Of a DNA stretch of 64,000 nt, positions 15,252 to 28,398 are shown one piece after another. Numbering within the stretch: position 1 is the first letter of the stretch; the number at the start of each line of letters is the position of its first letter. This DNA comes from Rhodococcus sp. X156 (GTDB taxonomy: Bacteria; Actinomycetota; Actinomycetes; Mycobacteriales; Mycobacteriaceae). The notes beneath the pieces are model-generated. The model was not told the origin of the DNA. It did not search any database and was given only the letters and a program-made list of their open reading frames with translations. The position numbers and the translations under genes are program-made. The stretch lies in NCBI RefSeq assembly GCF_004006015.1, contig NZ_CP034766.1:1266001-1330000 (forward strand), in the 5' to 3' direction.

Positions 15252-16166
15252 CTAGGCGGGCTTGCGGCAGCAGAAGATGGCGGTGCCCGGGAACAGCTCG
15301 CCGCGCAGCGGGCTCCACTGGCCCCACTCGCGGTCCAGCCACTCCGGCCAGTCCGGCTCCACCAGGTCCACCAGCTCCAGCCCGGCCGCGACGATCTCGC
15401 GGACCCGGTCGCCGAGGGTGCGGTGGTGCTCGGCGTAGGTGGGCCGGCCGTCGGTGTCCACCTCGACGTACGGGGAGCGGTCGAAGTAGGAGATGGTCGC
15501 GGTGAGCCCGCGCGGGCCCGGGTCGTCGGGGAAGACCCAGCGCATCGGGTGGTTGACCGAGAACACCCACCGCCCGCCGGGCCGCAGCACCCGCGCCACC
15601 TCGGCCATCACCAGCCCGGAGTCGGCCACGAAGGGCACCGCGCCGAAGGCCGAGCAGGCCAGGTCGAAGCTGGCGTCGGCGAAGGGCAGGGCGTCGGCGC
15701 TGGCCTGCACCAGCGGCACCTGCGGCCCACCCTGCGCCATCCGGGCCCGTCCGCGGGCCAGCATCCCCGAGGACAGGTCCAGGCCCACCGGGCGGGCACC
15801 CTGGCTGGCGAGCCAGCGGCTGCACGGCGCCGACCCGCACCCCACCTCGAGCACGTCGCGGTCGGCCAGCTCACCCAGCAGGTGCACGTCTCCCTCGTGC
15901 AGTCCCTCTGGGCACCAGACGAACTCACCGGTCTCGGAGTCCGACCCCAGGAAGTCGCCGTGGGTGCGGTGGTAGTCCTCGGCGTCGGCGTCCCACCACG
16001 CCAGGTTGGCGCGCACGCTGTCCTCGGCGCTGAGCCCCACCCGGCTCGGCCCGACGGTGCCCAGGGCGGCGATAGCCTCGCTGTGTCGGGAGGCATCCGC
16101 CCCGCTCACGGGGGTCTCGTGGGATCCGGTGCCTGCCTGGGGCGCTCCGGGCGACTGGTTGCTCAC
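15252..16166 (-). CDS. Class I SAM-dependent methyltransferase
   Basis: 304 residues. After a 60-residue N-terminal region, WWDADAEDYHRTHGDFL leads into a Rossmann methyltransferase domain: motif I DVLEVGCGSAPCSRWLA (about 130-146), acidic strand-2 end GLDLSSGML, then ADALPFADASFDLACSAFGAVPFV (motifs II-III) and EVARVLRPGGRWVFSVNHPMRW. This is the Methyltransf_11/UbiE-like group; substrate unknown. GTG 16166 follows GGTAGGA; upstream in-frame codons run into the rpsA promoter and were not used. Convergent with polA and divergent from rpsA, the same neighbourhood as in mycobacteria and relatives. Confidence 0.85.
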   Translation of the reverse strand: MSNQSPGAPQAGTGSHETPVSGADASRHSEAIAALGTVGPSRVGLSAEDSVRANLAWWDADAEDYHRTHGDFLGSDSETGEFVWCPEGLHEGDVHLLGELADRDVLEVGCGSAPCSRWLASQGARPVGLDLSSGMLARGRARMAQGGPQVPLVQASADALPFADASFDLACSAFGAVPFVADSGLVMAEVARVLRPGGRWVFSVNHPMRWVFPDDPGPRGLTATISYFDRSPYVEVDTDGRPTYAEHHRTLGDRVREIVAAGLELVDLVEPDWPEWLDREWGQWSPLRGELFPGTAIFCCRKPA

Positions 16167-16184
16167 TCGTCCTACCTCACGGGT

Positions 16185-16213
16185 TTGCTGGGGTACTCGA
16201 CACCCCGTAGGCT
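16185..16213 (+). promoter_or_regulatory. rpsA promoter
   Basis: TTGCTG at 16185-16190 and TAGGCT at 16208-16213, spacing 17 bases: the best sigma-A type promoter in the window. It implies a transcript start near 16220 and a leader of about 165 bases before rpsA. Confidence 0.7.
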
Positions 16214-16384
16214 TACGCCCGCACGTGGCATGCGTCTCGACGCTTGCAGCTGACCGTGCGATCTTCCCGCACGACGGCTCACTGCAGAACTGAAGAAGAC
16301 CAGCACGACCACTGTGCGCTGAACACACACAGTATGGCCGAACACCGTCAACCGACTTCCTATCCCTCCGGAGCACTCCACCCC

Positions 16385-17863
16385 ATGCCGACAACCACCC
16401 TCCCCTCGTCACGCAGCCCCCAGGTAGCCATCAACGACATTGGCTCCGCCGAGGACTTCATGGCTGCGATCGACGCCACGATCAAGTACTTCAACGACGG
16501 TGATCTCGTTGAGGGCACGATCGTGAAGGTCGACCGCGACGAGGTTCTGCTCGACATCGGTTACAAGACCGAAGGCGTCATCCCCTCCCGCGAGCTCTCC
16601 ATCAAGCACGACGTGGACCCCAACGAGGTTGTCGCCGTCGGCGACATCGTCGAGGCCCTCGTGCTCACGAAGGAGGACAAGGAAGGTCGGCTGATCCTGT
16701 CCAAGAAGCGCGCGCAGTACGAGCGCGCCTGGGGCACGATCGAGGCGCTCAAGGAGGCCGACGAGCCGGTCAGCGGCACGGTCATCGAGGTCGTCAAGGG
16801 TGGCCTCATCCTGGACATCGGCCTGCGCGGCTTCCTGCCCGCCTCGCTGGTGGAGATGCGTCGCGTCCGCGACCTCCAGCCCTACGTGGGCAAGGAGATC
16901 GAGGCCAAGATCATCGAGCTGGACAAGAACCGCAACAACGTGGTCCTGTCCCGCCGTGCGTGGCTCGAGCAGACCCAGTCCGAGGTCCGCAGCGAGTTCC
17001 TCAACCAGCTGCAGAAGGGCCAGGTCCGCAAGGGCGTCGTGTCCTCCATCGTCAACTTCGGTGCCTTCGTGGACCTGGGTGGCGTCGACGGCCTGGTGCA
17101 CGTCTCCGAGCTGTCCTGGAAGCACATCGACCACCCGAGCGAGGTCGTCGAGGTCGGCACCGAGGTCACCGTCGAGGTGCTCGACGTCGACCTGGACCGC
17201 GAGCGCGTCTCCCTGAGCCTCAAGGCCACGCAGGAAGACCCGTGGCGCCAGTTCGCCCGCACCCACGCCATCGGCCAGATCGTGCCCGGCAAGGTCACCA
17301 AGCTGGTGCCCTTCGGCGCGTTCGTCCGGGTGGACGAGGGCATCGAGGGCCTGGTGCACATCTCCGAGCTGGCCGAGCGCCACGTGGAGATCCCGGACCA
17401 GGTTGTCGGCGTCGGCGACGACGTCATGGTCAAGGTCATCGACATCGACCTGGAGCGTCGTCGCATCTCGCTGAGCCTCAAGCAGGCCAACGAGGACTTC
17501 TCCGCGGAGTTCGACCCCTCCAAGTACGGGATGGCCGACCAGTACGACGAGGCCGGCAACTACATCTTCCCGGAGGGCTTCGACGCCGAGACCAACGAGT
17601 GGCTCGAGGGCTTCGAGAAGCAGCGTGAGGACTGGGAGCGTCGCTACGCCGAGGCGGAGAAGCGCCACGAGGCTCACAAGGCTCAGATGGAGAAGTCGGC
17701 CAAGGACGAGGCTGAGGCCGCGTCGGAGACCAACTACTCCTCCGACTCCGCTGACGACACCGAAGAGGTCGACGCCGGTGAGGGTGCCCCCGCCGCCGCC
17801 GGTGGTTCGCTCGCCAGCGACGCCCAGCTTGCCGCCCTGCGCGAGAAGCTGTCCGGCGCCTAG
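16385..17863 (+). CDS. rpsA: 30S ribosomal protein S1
   Basis: mRNA-binding ribosomal protein. 492 residues with four S1 domains in tandem (about 52-120, 137-205, 222-290 and 307-376), beginning GDLVEGTIVKVDRDEVLLDIGYKTEGVIPSREL and ending the S1 part with RRISLSLKQANEDF. The C-terminal tail is acidic and variable and ends in the SLASDAQLAALREKL motif that mycobacterial S1 also carries. ATG 16385 gives the N-terminus expected from mycobacterial S1 (S..SPQVAINDIGS). Preceded by a strong promoter and a long leader, followed by a terminator hairpin. Confidence 0.97.
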   Translation: MPTTTLPSSRSPQVAINDIGSAEDFMAAIDATIKYFNDGDLVEGTIVKVDRDEVLLDIGYKTEGVIPSRELSIKHDVDPNEVVAVGDIVEALVLTKEDKEGRLILSKKRAQYERAWGTIEALKEADEPVSGTVIEVVKGGLILDIGLRGFLPASLVEMRRVRDLQPYVGKEIEAKIIELDKNRNNVVLSRRAWLEQTQSEVRSEFLNQLQKGQVRKGVVSSIVNFGAFVDLGGVDGLVHVSELSWKHIDHPSEVVEVGTEVTVEVLDVDLDRERVSLSLKATQEDPWRQFARTHAIGQIVPGKVTKLVPFGAFVRVDEGIEGLVHISELAERHVEIPDQVVGVGDDVMVKVIDIDLERRRISLSLKQANEDFSAEFDPSKYGMADQYDEAGNYIFPEGFDAETNEWLEGFEKQREDWERRYAEAEKRHEAHKAQMEKSAKDEAEAASETNYSSDSADDTEEVDAGEGAPAAAGGSLASDAQLAALREKLSGA

Positions 17864-17880
17864 TCAGTAGCCGACGAAGC

Positions 17881-17913
17881 AGGCCCCGTTCCCGGACATC
17901 CGGGGCGGGGCCT
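17881..17913 (+). terminator. rpsA terminator
   Basis: AGGCCCCG / CGGGGCCT outer stem of 8 bp (17881-17888 with 17906-17913) with a nested CCCGG / CCGGG stem, 17 bases after the rpsA stop; followed by a short T-poor stretch. Confidence 0.7.
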
Positions 17914-17966
17914 GACTCGTTGCTGGGGACGTGCGGGTGGGGGTGCCTCCTCGGGGCGAGGTCGGG

Positions 17967-18206
17967 CTAGTGCGCCAGCTGCCCGGTGGTGGCCAGGCTC
18001 GGAGCCCAGCGCACCTCCGGGGTGGCGGGGGAGCGCCGGCGCAGCCCGGCCAGGCTGTGGCGAGCCGGGGTGAGCAGCACGCTCAACCAGCTGCGGCGAC
18101 GCGTGCTGAGCACGACGGCCACGGCGGGGTGCTCGGTGCAGTGCACGAGTCCGGGGCGGCCGGCGCGGTGGCGCCCGACGGTGCCCCTGCGGTGAGAGCT
18201 CGACAT
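17967..18206 (-). CDS. Small hypothetical basic protein (79 aa)
   Basis: ATG 18206 has a perfect AGGAGG ribosome-binding site at a spacing of five bases. Almost every codon of the 79 ends in G or C, the bias of real genes here, and the frame ends at TAG 17967-17969. The product is Arg-rich with a HSLAGLRRRSPATPEVRWAPSLATTG tail and no predicted signal peptide or clear transmembrane segment. It lies in the gap between rpsA and coaE on the opposite strand. I recognise no family; a short basic protein could bind nucleic acid, but that is only a guess. Confidence 0.65.
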   Translation of the reverse strand: MSSSHRRGTVGRHRAGRPGLVHCTEHPAVAVVLSTRRRSWLSVLLTPARHSLAGLRRRSPATPEVRWAPSLATTGQLAH

Positions 18207-18341
18207 CGGGGCCTCCTGGGAACGAGTGCTACACCTGCGGTCACTAACCGTGAACTCTCAACCTACGCATGAGGGTCTGTCGGGACGCGGAGGCGCGCCG
18301 GTGTGCCGCGGCGAGTCTCGCCGTTGTGCCACACTCGATCC

Positions 18342-19517
18342 ATGCTTCGGGTTGGCCTCACGGGCGGTATCGGCGCCGGCAAGTCCACGGTCTCGCGCCG
18401 CTGGGCCGAGCGGGGGGCGGTGGTGGTCGACGCCGACCTCATCGCCCGGGAGGTGGTGGCCCCCGGCACTCCGGGCCTGGCCCAGCTGGTGGAGCGCTTC
18501 GGGGACGGCATCCTGGACGCCGACGGGGCCCTCGACCGCCCCGCCCTGGCCGCCGTGGCCTTCGCCGACCCCGCCGAGCGGGCGGCGCTGAACGCGGTGC
18601 TGCACCCGCTGATCGGCGCCCGCACCGCCGAGCTGGTGGCCGCCGCCCCTGCCGACGCCGTGGTGGTGCAGGACATCCCGCTGCTGGTCGAGGGCAGGAT
18701 GGCGCCGCTGTTCCACCTGGTGGTGGTGGTGCACACCGACGCCGACGAGCGGGTGCAGCGGCTGGTGGGACAGCGGGGGATGACCGCGGAGGACGCCCGA
18801 GCCCGCATCGGCGCGCAGGCCAGCGACGAGCAGCGGCGCGCGGCGGCGGACGTGTGGCTGGACAACGGGGGCGCGCCCGACTCGCTGCTGGCGGAGGTGG
18901 ACCAGCTGTGGGAGCGGCGGCTGGTGCCCTACGAGGCGAACGTGCGGCTGCACCGGCCCGTCGAGCCGACCGACCTGACGGTGGTGGACGCCGACCCGGA
19001 GTGGGCCGCGCAGGGTGCGCGGCTGGTGGCCCGGCTGCGGGTGGCGGCCGGGCTGCACGCGCAGCGGATCGACCACGTGGGGCCCACCGCGGTGCCCGGC
19101 CTGGCGGCGCCGGACGTGCTGGACGTGCAGGTGACCGTGGCGCAGCCCGACGACGTGGCCGCGCTGGTGCAGCCGCTGGTCGACGCCGGCTTCGCCCCGC
19201 TGGAGGAGCAGCCGGTCGTCGGCGGCGACCGCGCCTGGGCGGAGGCCCACCATGCGGGCGCCGACCCGGACCGGCCGGTGCACGTGGCCGTGCGGGTGGC
19301 GGGTGCGCCGGCGCAGCGGCACACGCTGCTGCTGGTGGACTGGCTGCGCACCGAGCCTGCGGTGGCCGAGGAGCTGGTGGCGGCGCAGCGCGCTGCCGCG
19401 GCGCGCGCGGGCACCGCGGCGGAGCACCGCCGGCTCGTGCAGGACTGGATCGAGCAGACCGCGGGCCGGGCGCGGGAGTGGGCCGAGCGCACCGCCTGGG
19501 AGCCCACCACCGACTAG
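18342..19517 (+). CDS. coaE: Dephospho-CoA kinase fused to a GrpB/UPF0157 domain
   Basis: Last step of coenzyme A synthesis: ATP + dephospho-CoA to CoA. 391 residues. The kinase domain (about 1-200) opens with Walker A GLTGGIGAGKST, has the DADLIAREVVAPGTPGL substrate loop, the VVQDIPLLVE strand and the Arg-rich lid QRGMTAEDARARIGAQ. The second half (about 210-385) is a GrpB/UPF0157 domain starting near VEPTDLTVVDADPEWA and containing RIDHVGPTAVPGLAAPDVLDVQVTV, the nucleotidyltransferase-like core. The same two-domain fusion occurs in mycobacterial CoaE. Start ATG 18342; 13 in-frame codons further upstream are not conserved in sequence character. Confidence 0.95.
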   Translation: MLRVGLTGGIGAGKSTVSRRWAERGAVVVDADLIAREVVAPGTPGLAQLVERFGDGILDADGALDRPALAAVAFADPAERAALNAVLHPLIGARTAELVAAAPADAVVVQDIPLLVEGRMAPLFHLVVVVHTDADERVQRLVGQRGMTAEDARARIGAQASDEQRRAAADVWLDNGGAPDSLLAEVDQLWERRLVPYEANVRLHRPVEPTDLTVVDADPEWAAQGARLVARLRVAAGLHAQRIDHVGPTAVPGLAAPDVLDVQVTVAQPDDVAALVQPLVDAGFAPLEEQPVVGGDRAWAEAHHAGADPDRPVHVAVRVAGAPAQRHTLLLVDWLRTEPAVAEELVAAQRAAAARAGTAAEHRRLVQDWIEQTAGRAREWAERTAWEPTTD

Positions 19518-19532
19518 CTCAGCCGGGCACCG

Positions 19533-20036
19533 TCACCGCCAGGTGAGGGGCATGCCCCGCTCGCCCAGCCACGCGGTGACGTCGTGGCCGTGGCTGGCGA
19601 TGCCGTCCACCGCGCCGACCGCCCGCTGCACGGCCAGCTCGCTGGACTCGAGGTCCAACAGGCCGTGCGCGTGGGCCGCCAGCAGCTCGTCGGTGTCCAG
19701 CAGCGTGGTGGAGCGCCCGGTGCGCACCACCAGGTCGAGGTAGTGGTCCACCCCGTGCCAGACCTCGCCGTCGCGGTGGTACTCACCGATGTCCACGTAG
19801 AAGTCCTGGTCGCGCTCGTGACCGGGGTTGAAGTGGAACACCGTCACCCGCAGCCCCGCGCTGGGCAGCAGCCACGACTCGAGGTAGTGGAACTGCACGT
19901 GGTCGGCAGGGCGGGCCATGTACAGGCCCCACGGCTGCACCCGGTAGGTGTCCACGGCCCGCAGGATCCCCTTGGGATCGGTGTTGGTTCGCGCTGGGAC
20001 GTCGAAGGTCTCCCGCTTGGGACGGTGCAGCGCCAT
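19533..20036 (-). CDS. DUF402 family protein
   Basis: 167 residues. DUF402/FomD-like beta-barrel with RPADHVQFHYLESWLLPSAGLRVTVFHFNPGHERDQDFYVDIGEYHRDGEVWHGVDHYLDLVV, including the conserved Tyr/Asp/His strands that bind divalent metal in this family (some members are nucleoside-diphosphate hydrolases). Located between coaE and uvrB as in mycobacteria (Rv1632c). ATG 20036 is preceded by TAGGTT at 20045-20050 on the minus strand, eight bases away, so the message is probably leaderless. Convergent with coaE (15-base gap), divergent from uvrB. Biochemical substrate not deducible. Confidence 0.85.
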   Translation of the reverse strand: MALHRPKRETFDVPARTNTDPKGILRAVDTYRVQPWGLYMARPADHVQFHYLESWLLPSAGLRVTVFHFNPGHERDQDFYVDIGEYHRDGEVWHGVDHYLDLVVRTGRSTTLLDTDELLAAHAHGLLDLESSELAVQRAVGAVDGIASHGHDVTAWLGERGMPLTWR

Positions 20037-20120
20037 ACCGGCCAAACCTAGTCGACGCCGCGCGCCCCGCCGGTGCCCGACCCGGGCGTTCGCCCAGCGA
20101 GAGCTGTCGGGGGCGACGCC

Positions 20121-20126
20121 TACCCT
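20121..20126 (+). promoter_or_regulatory. -10 element of uvrB (leaderless)
   Basis: TACCCT at 20121-20126 precedes the GTG at 20133 by six bases. No LexA-type box was recognised between this site and the divergent DUF402 gene. Confidence 0.6.
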
Positions 20127-20132
20127 GGACCC

Positions 20133-22313
<2,181 letters not shown>

Positions 22314-22328
22314 CCCCCACCGGTCCCG

Positions 22329-22334
22329 TAGTGT
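22329..22334 (+). promoter_or_regulatory. Candidate -10 element of the cutinase gene
   Basis: TAGTGT at 22329-22334, 15 bases after the uvrB stop; the transcript would start near 22341 and include the GAAGGGG site of the ATG at 22408. Confidence 0.45.
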
Positions 22335-22407
22335 CCTGGCCGGGATGGCGAGACCCGCTGTGCGGGGCGCCGTCCGCCCACGGACACGGCCGAGAAGGGG
22401 ACAGACG

Positions 22408-23223
22408 ATGGCGGGAACGCGCTCGAGGATCACCGGTGGCACCGGAGCTGGACTGCTCTCCGCGCTGGCGGTGGTGGGTCTGCTCAGCGCGGCCTGCTCC
22501 TCCGACTCCGACGAGGCCAAGCCCGCCGGCTGCGCAGACGTGCAGGCGGTGTTCGTGCCCGGCACCAACGAGACCTCGCCGACCGCCGACCCCAACGTCC
22601 CGCAGGGGCTGCTCAAGGCCGTGGCCGACCCGCTGCGGGGTGCGGTCGGCCCCGACGCGATGGGCATCAGCTTCGTGCCCTACATCGCCCAGTTCGGCAA
22701 CCCCACCCCGTACCCGGAGAGCCAGGCGGCCGGGGTCAAGGCCACCCGTGACCTCATCCAGTCCGTGGCCACCAAGTGCCCGAGCACCAAGTTCGCGCTC
22801 ACCGGCTACTCCCAGGGGGCTGCGGTCACCGGTGACGTGGCCACCCAGATCGGCAACGGCGAGGGACCGGTGGAGGCGGACAAGCTCGTGGCCGTCGCGC
22901 TGCTCTCAGACCCCAACCGCAGCCCCAGCACCGAGAAGCTCGTCGGCCCCCCGGTCGAGGGTGCCGGCCTGGCCGGCCCGCGGGCCAAGGACTTCGGCGA
23001 GGTCGCCGACCGCGTGGTCACCTTCTGCGCACCCGGCGACCTGATCTGCGCCACCCCCGAGGCGGCCCGGACCTTGTCCAACATCCCCGCCGCCCTGGCC
23101 CAGGTGGGCTCCTACATGGCCTCGCAGGTGCACTCCTCCTACGCCAGCTACCAGGTGGAGGACGGCAAGACCGCCACCGCGTGGACCGCCGGCTGGCTGC
23201 AGGAGAAGATCAGCAAGAGCTGA
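22408..23223 (+). CDS. Exported cutinase-family esterase
   Basis: 271 residues with an N-terminal signal peptide ending in LLSAACSS (possible lipobox, imperfect at -3), then the cutinase domain: GCADVQAVFVPGTNE, nucleophile S135 in GYSQGA, Asp211 in FCAPGDLIC and His242 in QVHSSY form the expected triad; paired cysteines GCADV/KCPSTKF and FCAPGDLIC match the two family disulfides. Actinobacterial members of this family cleave esters or lipids rather than plant cutin. ATG 22408 is preceded by GAAGGGG; an in-frame ATG at 22345 would add 21 Arg/Pro-rich residues ahead of the signal peptide and is less likely. Convergent with the following ABC genes. Confidence 0.9.
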   Translation: MAGTRSRITGGTGAGLLSALAVVGLLSAACSSDSDEAKPAGCADVQAVFVPGTNETSPTADPNVPQGLLKAVADPLRGAVGPDAMGISFVPYIAQFGNPTPYPESQAAGVKATRDLIQSVATKCPSTKFALTGYSQGAAVTGDVATQIGNGEGPVEADKLVAVALLSDPNRSPSTEKLVGPPVEGAGLAGPRAKDFGEVADRVVTFCAPGDLICATPEAARTLSNIPAALAQVGSYMASQVHSSYASYQVEDGKTATAWTAGWLQEKISKS

Positions 23224-23228
23224 GCTCG

Positions 23229-24085
23229 TCAGCTGGTGATGTCCTTGCGGCTGAACCGGTACCAGGCGGCTGCGCCGAACACCGTGGCGTAGATCAACGA
23301 CGACAAGGTGCCCCAGGCCATCCGCGACCAGTCGACGTCGGTGGACAGCAGCGCCGTCCACGCATAGGCGTGGTGGGTGGGCAGGTAGTCGCGCAGGCCC
23401 TCCAGCGCGGGGATGCCGTCCAGGATCTCCGACACGATCGTCACCATCACCGCCCCACCCACTGCGCCCAGCGGGGCGTCGGTGGCCACCGACAACAGGC
23501 TGGCGAGCCCGGCCACCCAGAGCAGGCTGATGGCGATGTAGACGATCGCCCCGAGCAGGCGCACCAGGCCGGGGCCGTAGGACAGCGTGTCGCCGAGCGG
23601 GCTGACGATGTCGCCGGTGCCGTAGAGCGCAGTGCCCACTGCCAGGGCCACCGCGGGCAGCAGCACCAGCGCGAACAGCGAGAGCAGCCCCGCCACCACG
23701 GACTTCTGCCGCAGCAGCCGCCCGCGCGGCACCGGGATGGCCAGCAGGTAGCGCAGGCTGGACCACGACGCCTCGCTGGAGACCGAGTCGCCGAAGAACA
23801 GCGCCACCACCACCACCAGCAGGAACCCGATGGACGCGAACAGGGTGAACACGGTGAACCCGAGCCCACCAGTGGTGGCCCGGTCCACGAAGCTGCCGCC
23901 CTCGGTGGACGAGCTGTCGCCCAGGGTGAAGGCCAGCACCAGCAGGAACGGCAGCAGCGCCAGGAAGCCCATGGTGATCTGGGTGCGCCGGCGGGTGACC
24001 TGCCGACGCAGCTCCACCCCGACCCGCAGGGTGCGCTCGATCCGGTAGCCCGGGGCCCGGCCGTCGGTGGCCGTCATCTGCTCGC

Positions 24086-24089
<4 letters not shown>
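23229..24089 (-). CDS. ABC-2 type permease paired with the hydrolase-ABC fusion
   Basis: 286 residues, six hydrophobic spans (first near 40-58, GFLALLPFLLVLAFTLG; last near 255-278), with the re-entrant SSLRYLLAIPVPRGRLLRQKSV loop of ABC-2 permeases after span two and a Thr/Ser-rich extracellular loop between the first spans. The start overlaps the stop of the preceding minus-strand fusion gene (ATGA), so the two are co-translated and the permease is the evident membrane partner of the fusion's ATPase domain. Substrate unknown. Confidence 0.88.
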
Positions 24090-26923
<2,834 letters not shown>

Positions 26924-26929
26924 GCGCCC

Positions 26930-26935
26930 ACGGTA
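26930..26935 (-). promoter_or_regulatory. -10 element of the hydrolase-ABC fusion gene (leaderless)
   Basis: TACCGT on the minus strand six bases before the ATG at 26923. Confidence 0.5.
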
Positions 26936-26979
26936 TGTGAGGTGCCCGACATCCCGGCTATCCGCGCCAGTCGATCACG

Positions 26980-27067
26980 AGCTAGGCGGACCCGGTGACA
27001 CCCGTCGGCTCCGAGGAGCTAGGCGGACCCGGTGACACTCGTCGGCTCCGAGGAGCTAGGCGGACCC
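26980..27067. repeat. 37-bp tandem repeat (2.4 copies) at the 3-prime end of the monooxygenase-like gene
   Basis: Units start at 26980, 27017 and 27054, each beginning AGCTAGGCGGACCC; the first two are full length and differ at one base, the third is partial and contains the stop codon of the gene at 27056. Each full unit also contains GCTCCGAGGAGC, a small self-complementary hairpin. It looks like duplication of the gene's terminal segment. Confidence 0.85.
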
Positions 27068-27352
27068 GACCACCTCGACGTGCTCCACGTGCGGTGGCTC
27101 GGCGAAGTGCGGCCCCACCAGTGCACGCCACTCGGCGAAGGCGGGGGAGCCGCGGAAGCCCTCGGTGTGGTCGGCCAGGGTCTCCCACTCCACCAGCAGC
27201 ACGAACCGCAGGGGTGACTCGATGCTGCGGGTGAGCTGTGCGCTGCGAAAGCCGTGGGCGCCCGCGACGTGCGGCACCGCCGCGGCGAAGACCTCCGCGA
27301 ACCCTTCCGCGGCGTCGGCGTTGATGGTGAGCTGTGCGACCTCGATGACCAT
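27056..27352 (-). CDS. Antibiotic biosynthesis monooxygenase (ABM) domain protein
   Basis: 98 residues, a single dimeric alpha+beta ABM barrel: MVIEVAQLTINADAAEGFAEVFAAAVPHVAGAHGF, then SPLRFVLLVEWETLADHTEGFRGSPAFAEWRALVGPHFAEPPHVEHVE, with the conserved VEWET strand and the HTEGFRGSPAFAEWR helix. Such proteins are cofactor-free oxygenases or of unknown role. ATG 27352 is preceded by TAGGGT at 27360-27365, seven bases away (leaderless). The stop codon region has been duplicated into the 37-bp tandem array. Confidence 0.82.
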   Translation of the reverse strand: MVIEVAQLTINADAAEGFAEVFAAAVPHVAGAHGFRSAQLTRSIESPLRFVLLVEWETLADHTEGFRGSPAFAEWRALVGPHFAEPPHVEHVEVVGSA

Positions 27353-27362
27353 GAACCGGACC

Positions 27363-28058
27363 CTAGCCGCTCCCGCTGGCCGCTCCGCCCACCCGCAGCC
27401 GGGCCTGGGTGCGCGGCGCCTCACCAGCGGGCAGCAGCGAGCGCAGCGTCTCGTCCCAGCTGATCAGCCCGTGGTCGGCCTTGTGCCGGGCCAGCCGGGC
27501 GATCACGTCGTGGCCCACCCGCAGCCACCCGGTGCCGGGGTAGTGCTCGGCCATCAGGTCCTGCCACACGGCCACCGGCATCTCGTGCCTGGCCTCGCAG
27601 TCCCACGACACCGGTTGCACGCCGAATCCGTGGCTGCCGCGGGTCAGCACGGTGCCGGAGAACATCATCCGCAGGCCCACCGCGCCCTCACCCAGCGCGT
27701 GCAGGTACTGCGACGCGGTGACGTTGAAGTCGTAGGTGCACGGCAGCGGCAGGTCGGTCTCGGTCACCCCGGTGAAGCCTCGCACCATCGTGGTGGCCTG
27801 CAGCCACCGCAGCGGGCGCTCGGTCTCCCGCCAGGGCTCGCGCGGCCCGTACCGGCTCAGCAGCCCCTGCTCCTCACCGGCGGCGCGGCGCAGGGGCTCG
27901 ATGCACACCTGCGCCCGCACGACCATGGCGTGCACCAGCGCTCCGCTGGACTCCTCGATCTGCAGTCGGGCCACCAGCTGGGGCACCGCCGCCGCGGGCT
28001 CGGCCTGCACGTCCAGCACGGCGAAGGACAGCTGCGTCATGGGGGCTGCGCTGCTCAC
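27363..28058 (-). CDS. DUF6084-like hypothetical protein
   Basis: 231 residues, cytosolic-looking, no signal or membrane segment. LSFAVLDVQAEPAAAVPQLVARLQIEESSG, HAMVVRAQVCIEPLRR, WLQATTMVRGFTGVTETDLPLPCTYDFNVTASQYLHAL and the FSGTVLTRG...VSWDCEA segments correspond to what I know as the actinobacterial DUF6084 family, which is beta-rich and of unknown function (it also occurs near hydrogenase genes, not seen here). GTG 28058 has an upstream GGTGAGGCGA; an ATG six codons later is the alternative. A 340-base gap with no gene separates it from the divergent GT87 gene. Confidence 0.75.
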   Translation of the reverse strand: MSSAAPMTQLSFAVLDVQAEPAAAVPQLVARLQIEESSGALVHAMVVRAQVCIEPLRRAAGEEQGLLSRYGPREPWRETERPLRWLQATTMVRGFTGVTETDLPLPCTYDFNVTASQYLHALGEGAVGLRMMFSGTVLTRGSHGFGVQPVSWDCEARHEMPVAVWQDLMAEHYPGTGWLRVGHDVIARLARHKADHGLISWDETLRSLLPAGEAPRTQARLRVGGAASGSG

Positions 28059-28337
28059 GGACGGGCTCGCCTCACCGGGTTGCGCTCGTGCACAGCGTGT
28101 TCGGACTTGGTGGCAGCATCGACGGGCACAGGCACCATTCCCCCCTAGCTAGCGTGCGTGACCACGAGATCGAGCACCGACCCCCTGCACTGGTCTCTCC
28201 CTCCGGTGTACGCCGGTGTGGTGCACGTCGCAATCACCCTGCTGGCCAGCGCTGGGCCACAACAGGACCCGGTGTCCGACGGGCACGGCCAGCAGGCTCC
28301 GGGCGGGCACGCCACCGCCGCTGGGTGCCCGGTTTGC

Positions 28338-28356
28338 GCCGCTCAGCGGCTACGCT
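28338..28356 (+). promoter_or_regulatory. Candidate promoter with palindrome upstream of the GT87 gene
   Basis: TACGCT at 28351-28356 is a plausible -10, directly preceded by the 13-base inverted repeat GCCGCT-C-AGCGGC (28338-28350), which would lie in the -35/-10 spacer and could be an operator. In the rest of the 28059-28398 gap I see nothing recognisable. Confidence 0.4.
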
Positions 28357-28398
28357 GACGCGGTTTCTGCCACCCACCCGCCTGGAGGTTCGACCTAG

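Noticed and set aside
12385..15840. 1151-codon minus-strand frame spanning polA and the methyltransferase
   Set aside because: The part over 15252-15840 is a different frame of the methyltransferase gene and the rest is antisense to the well-supported polA.
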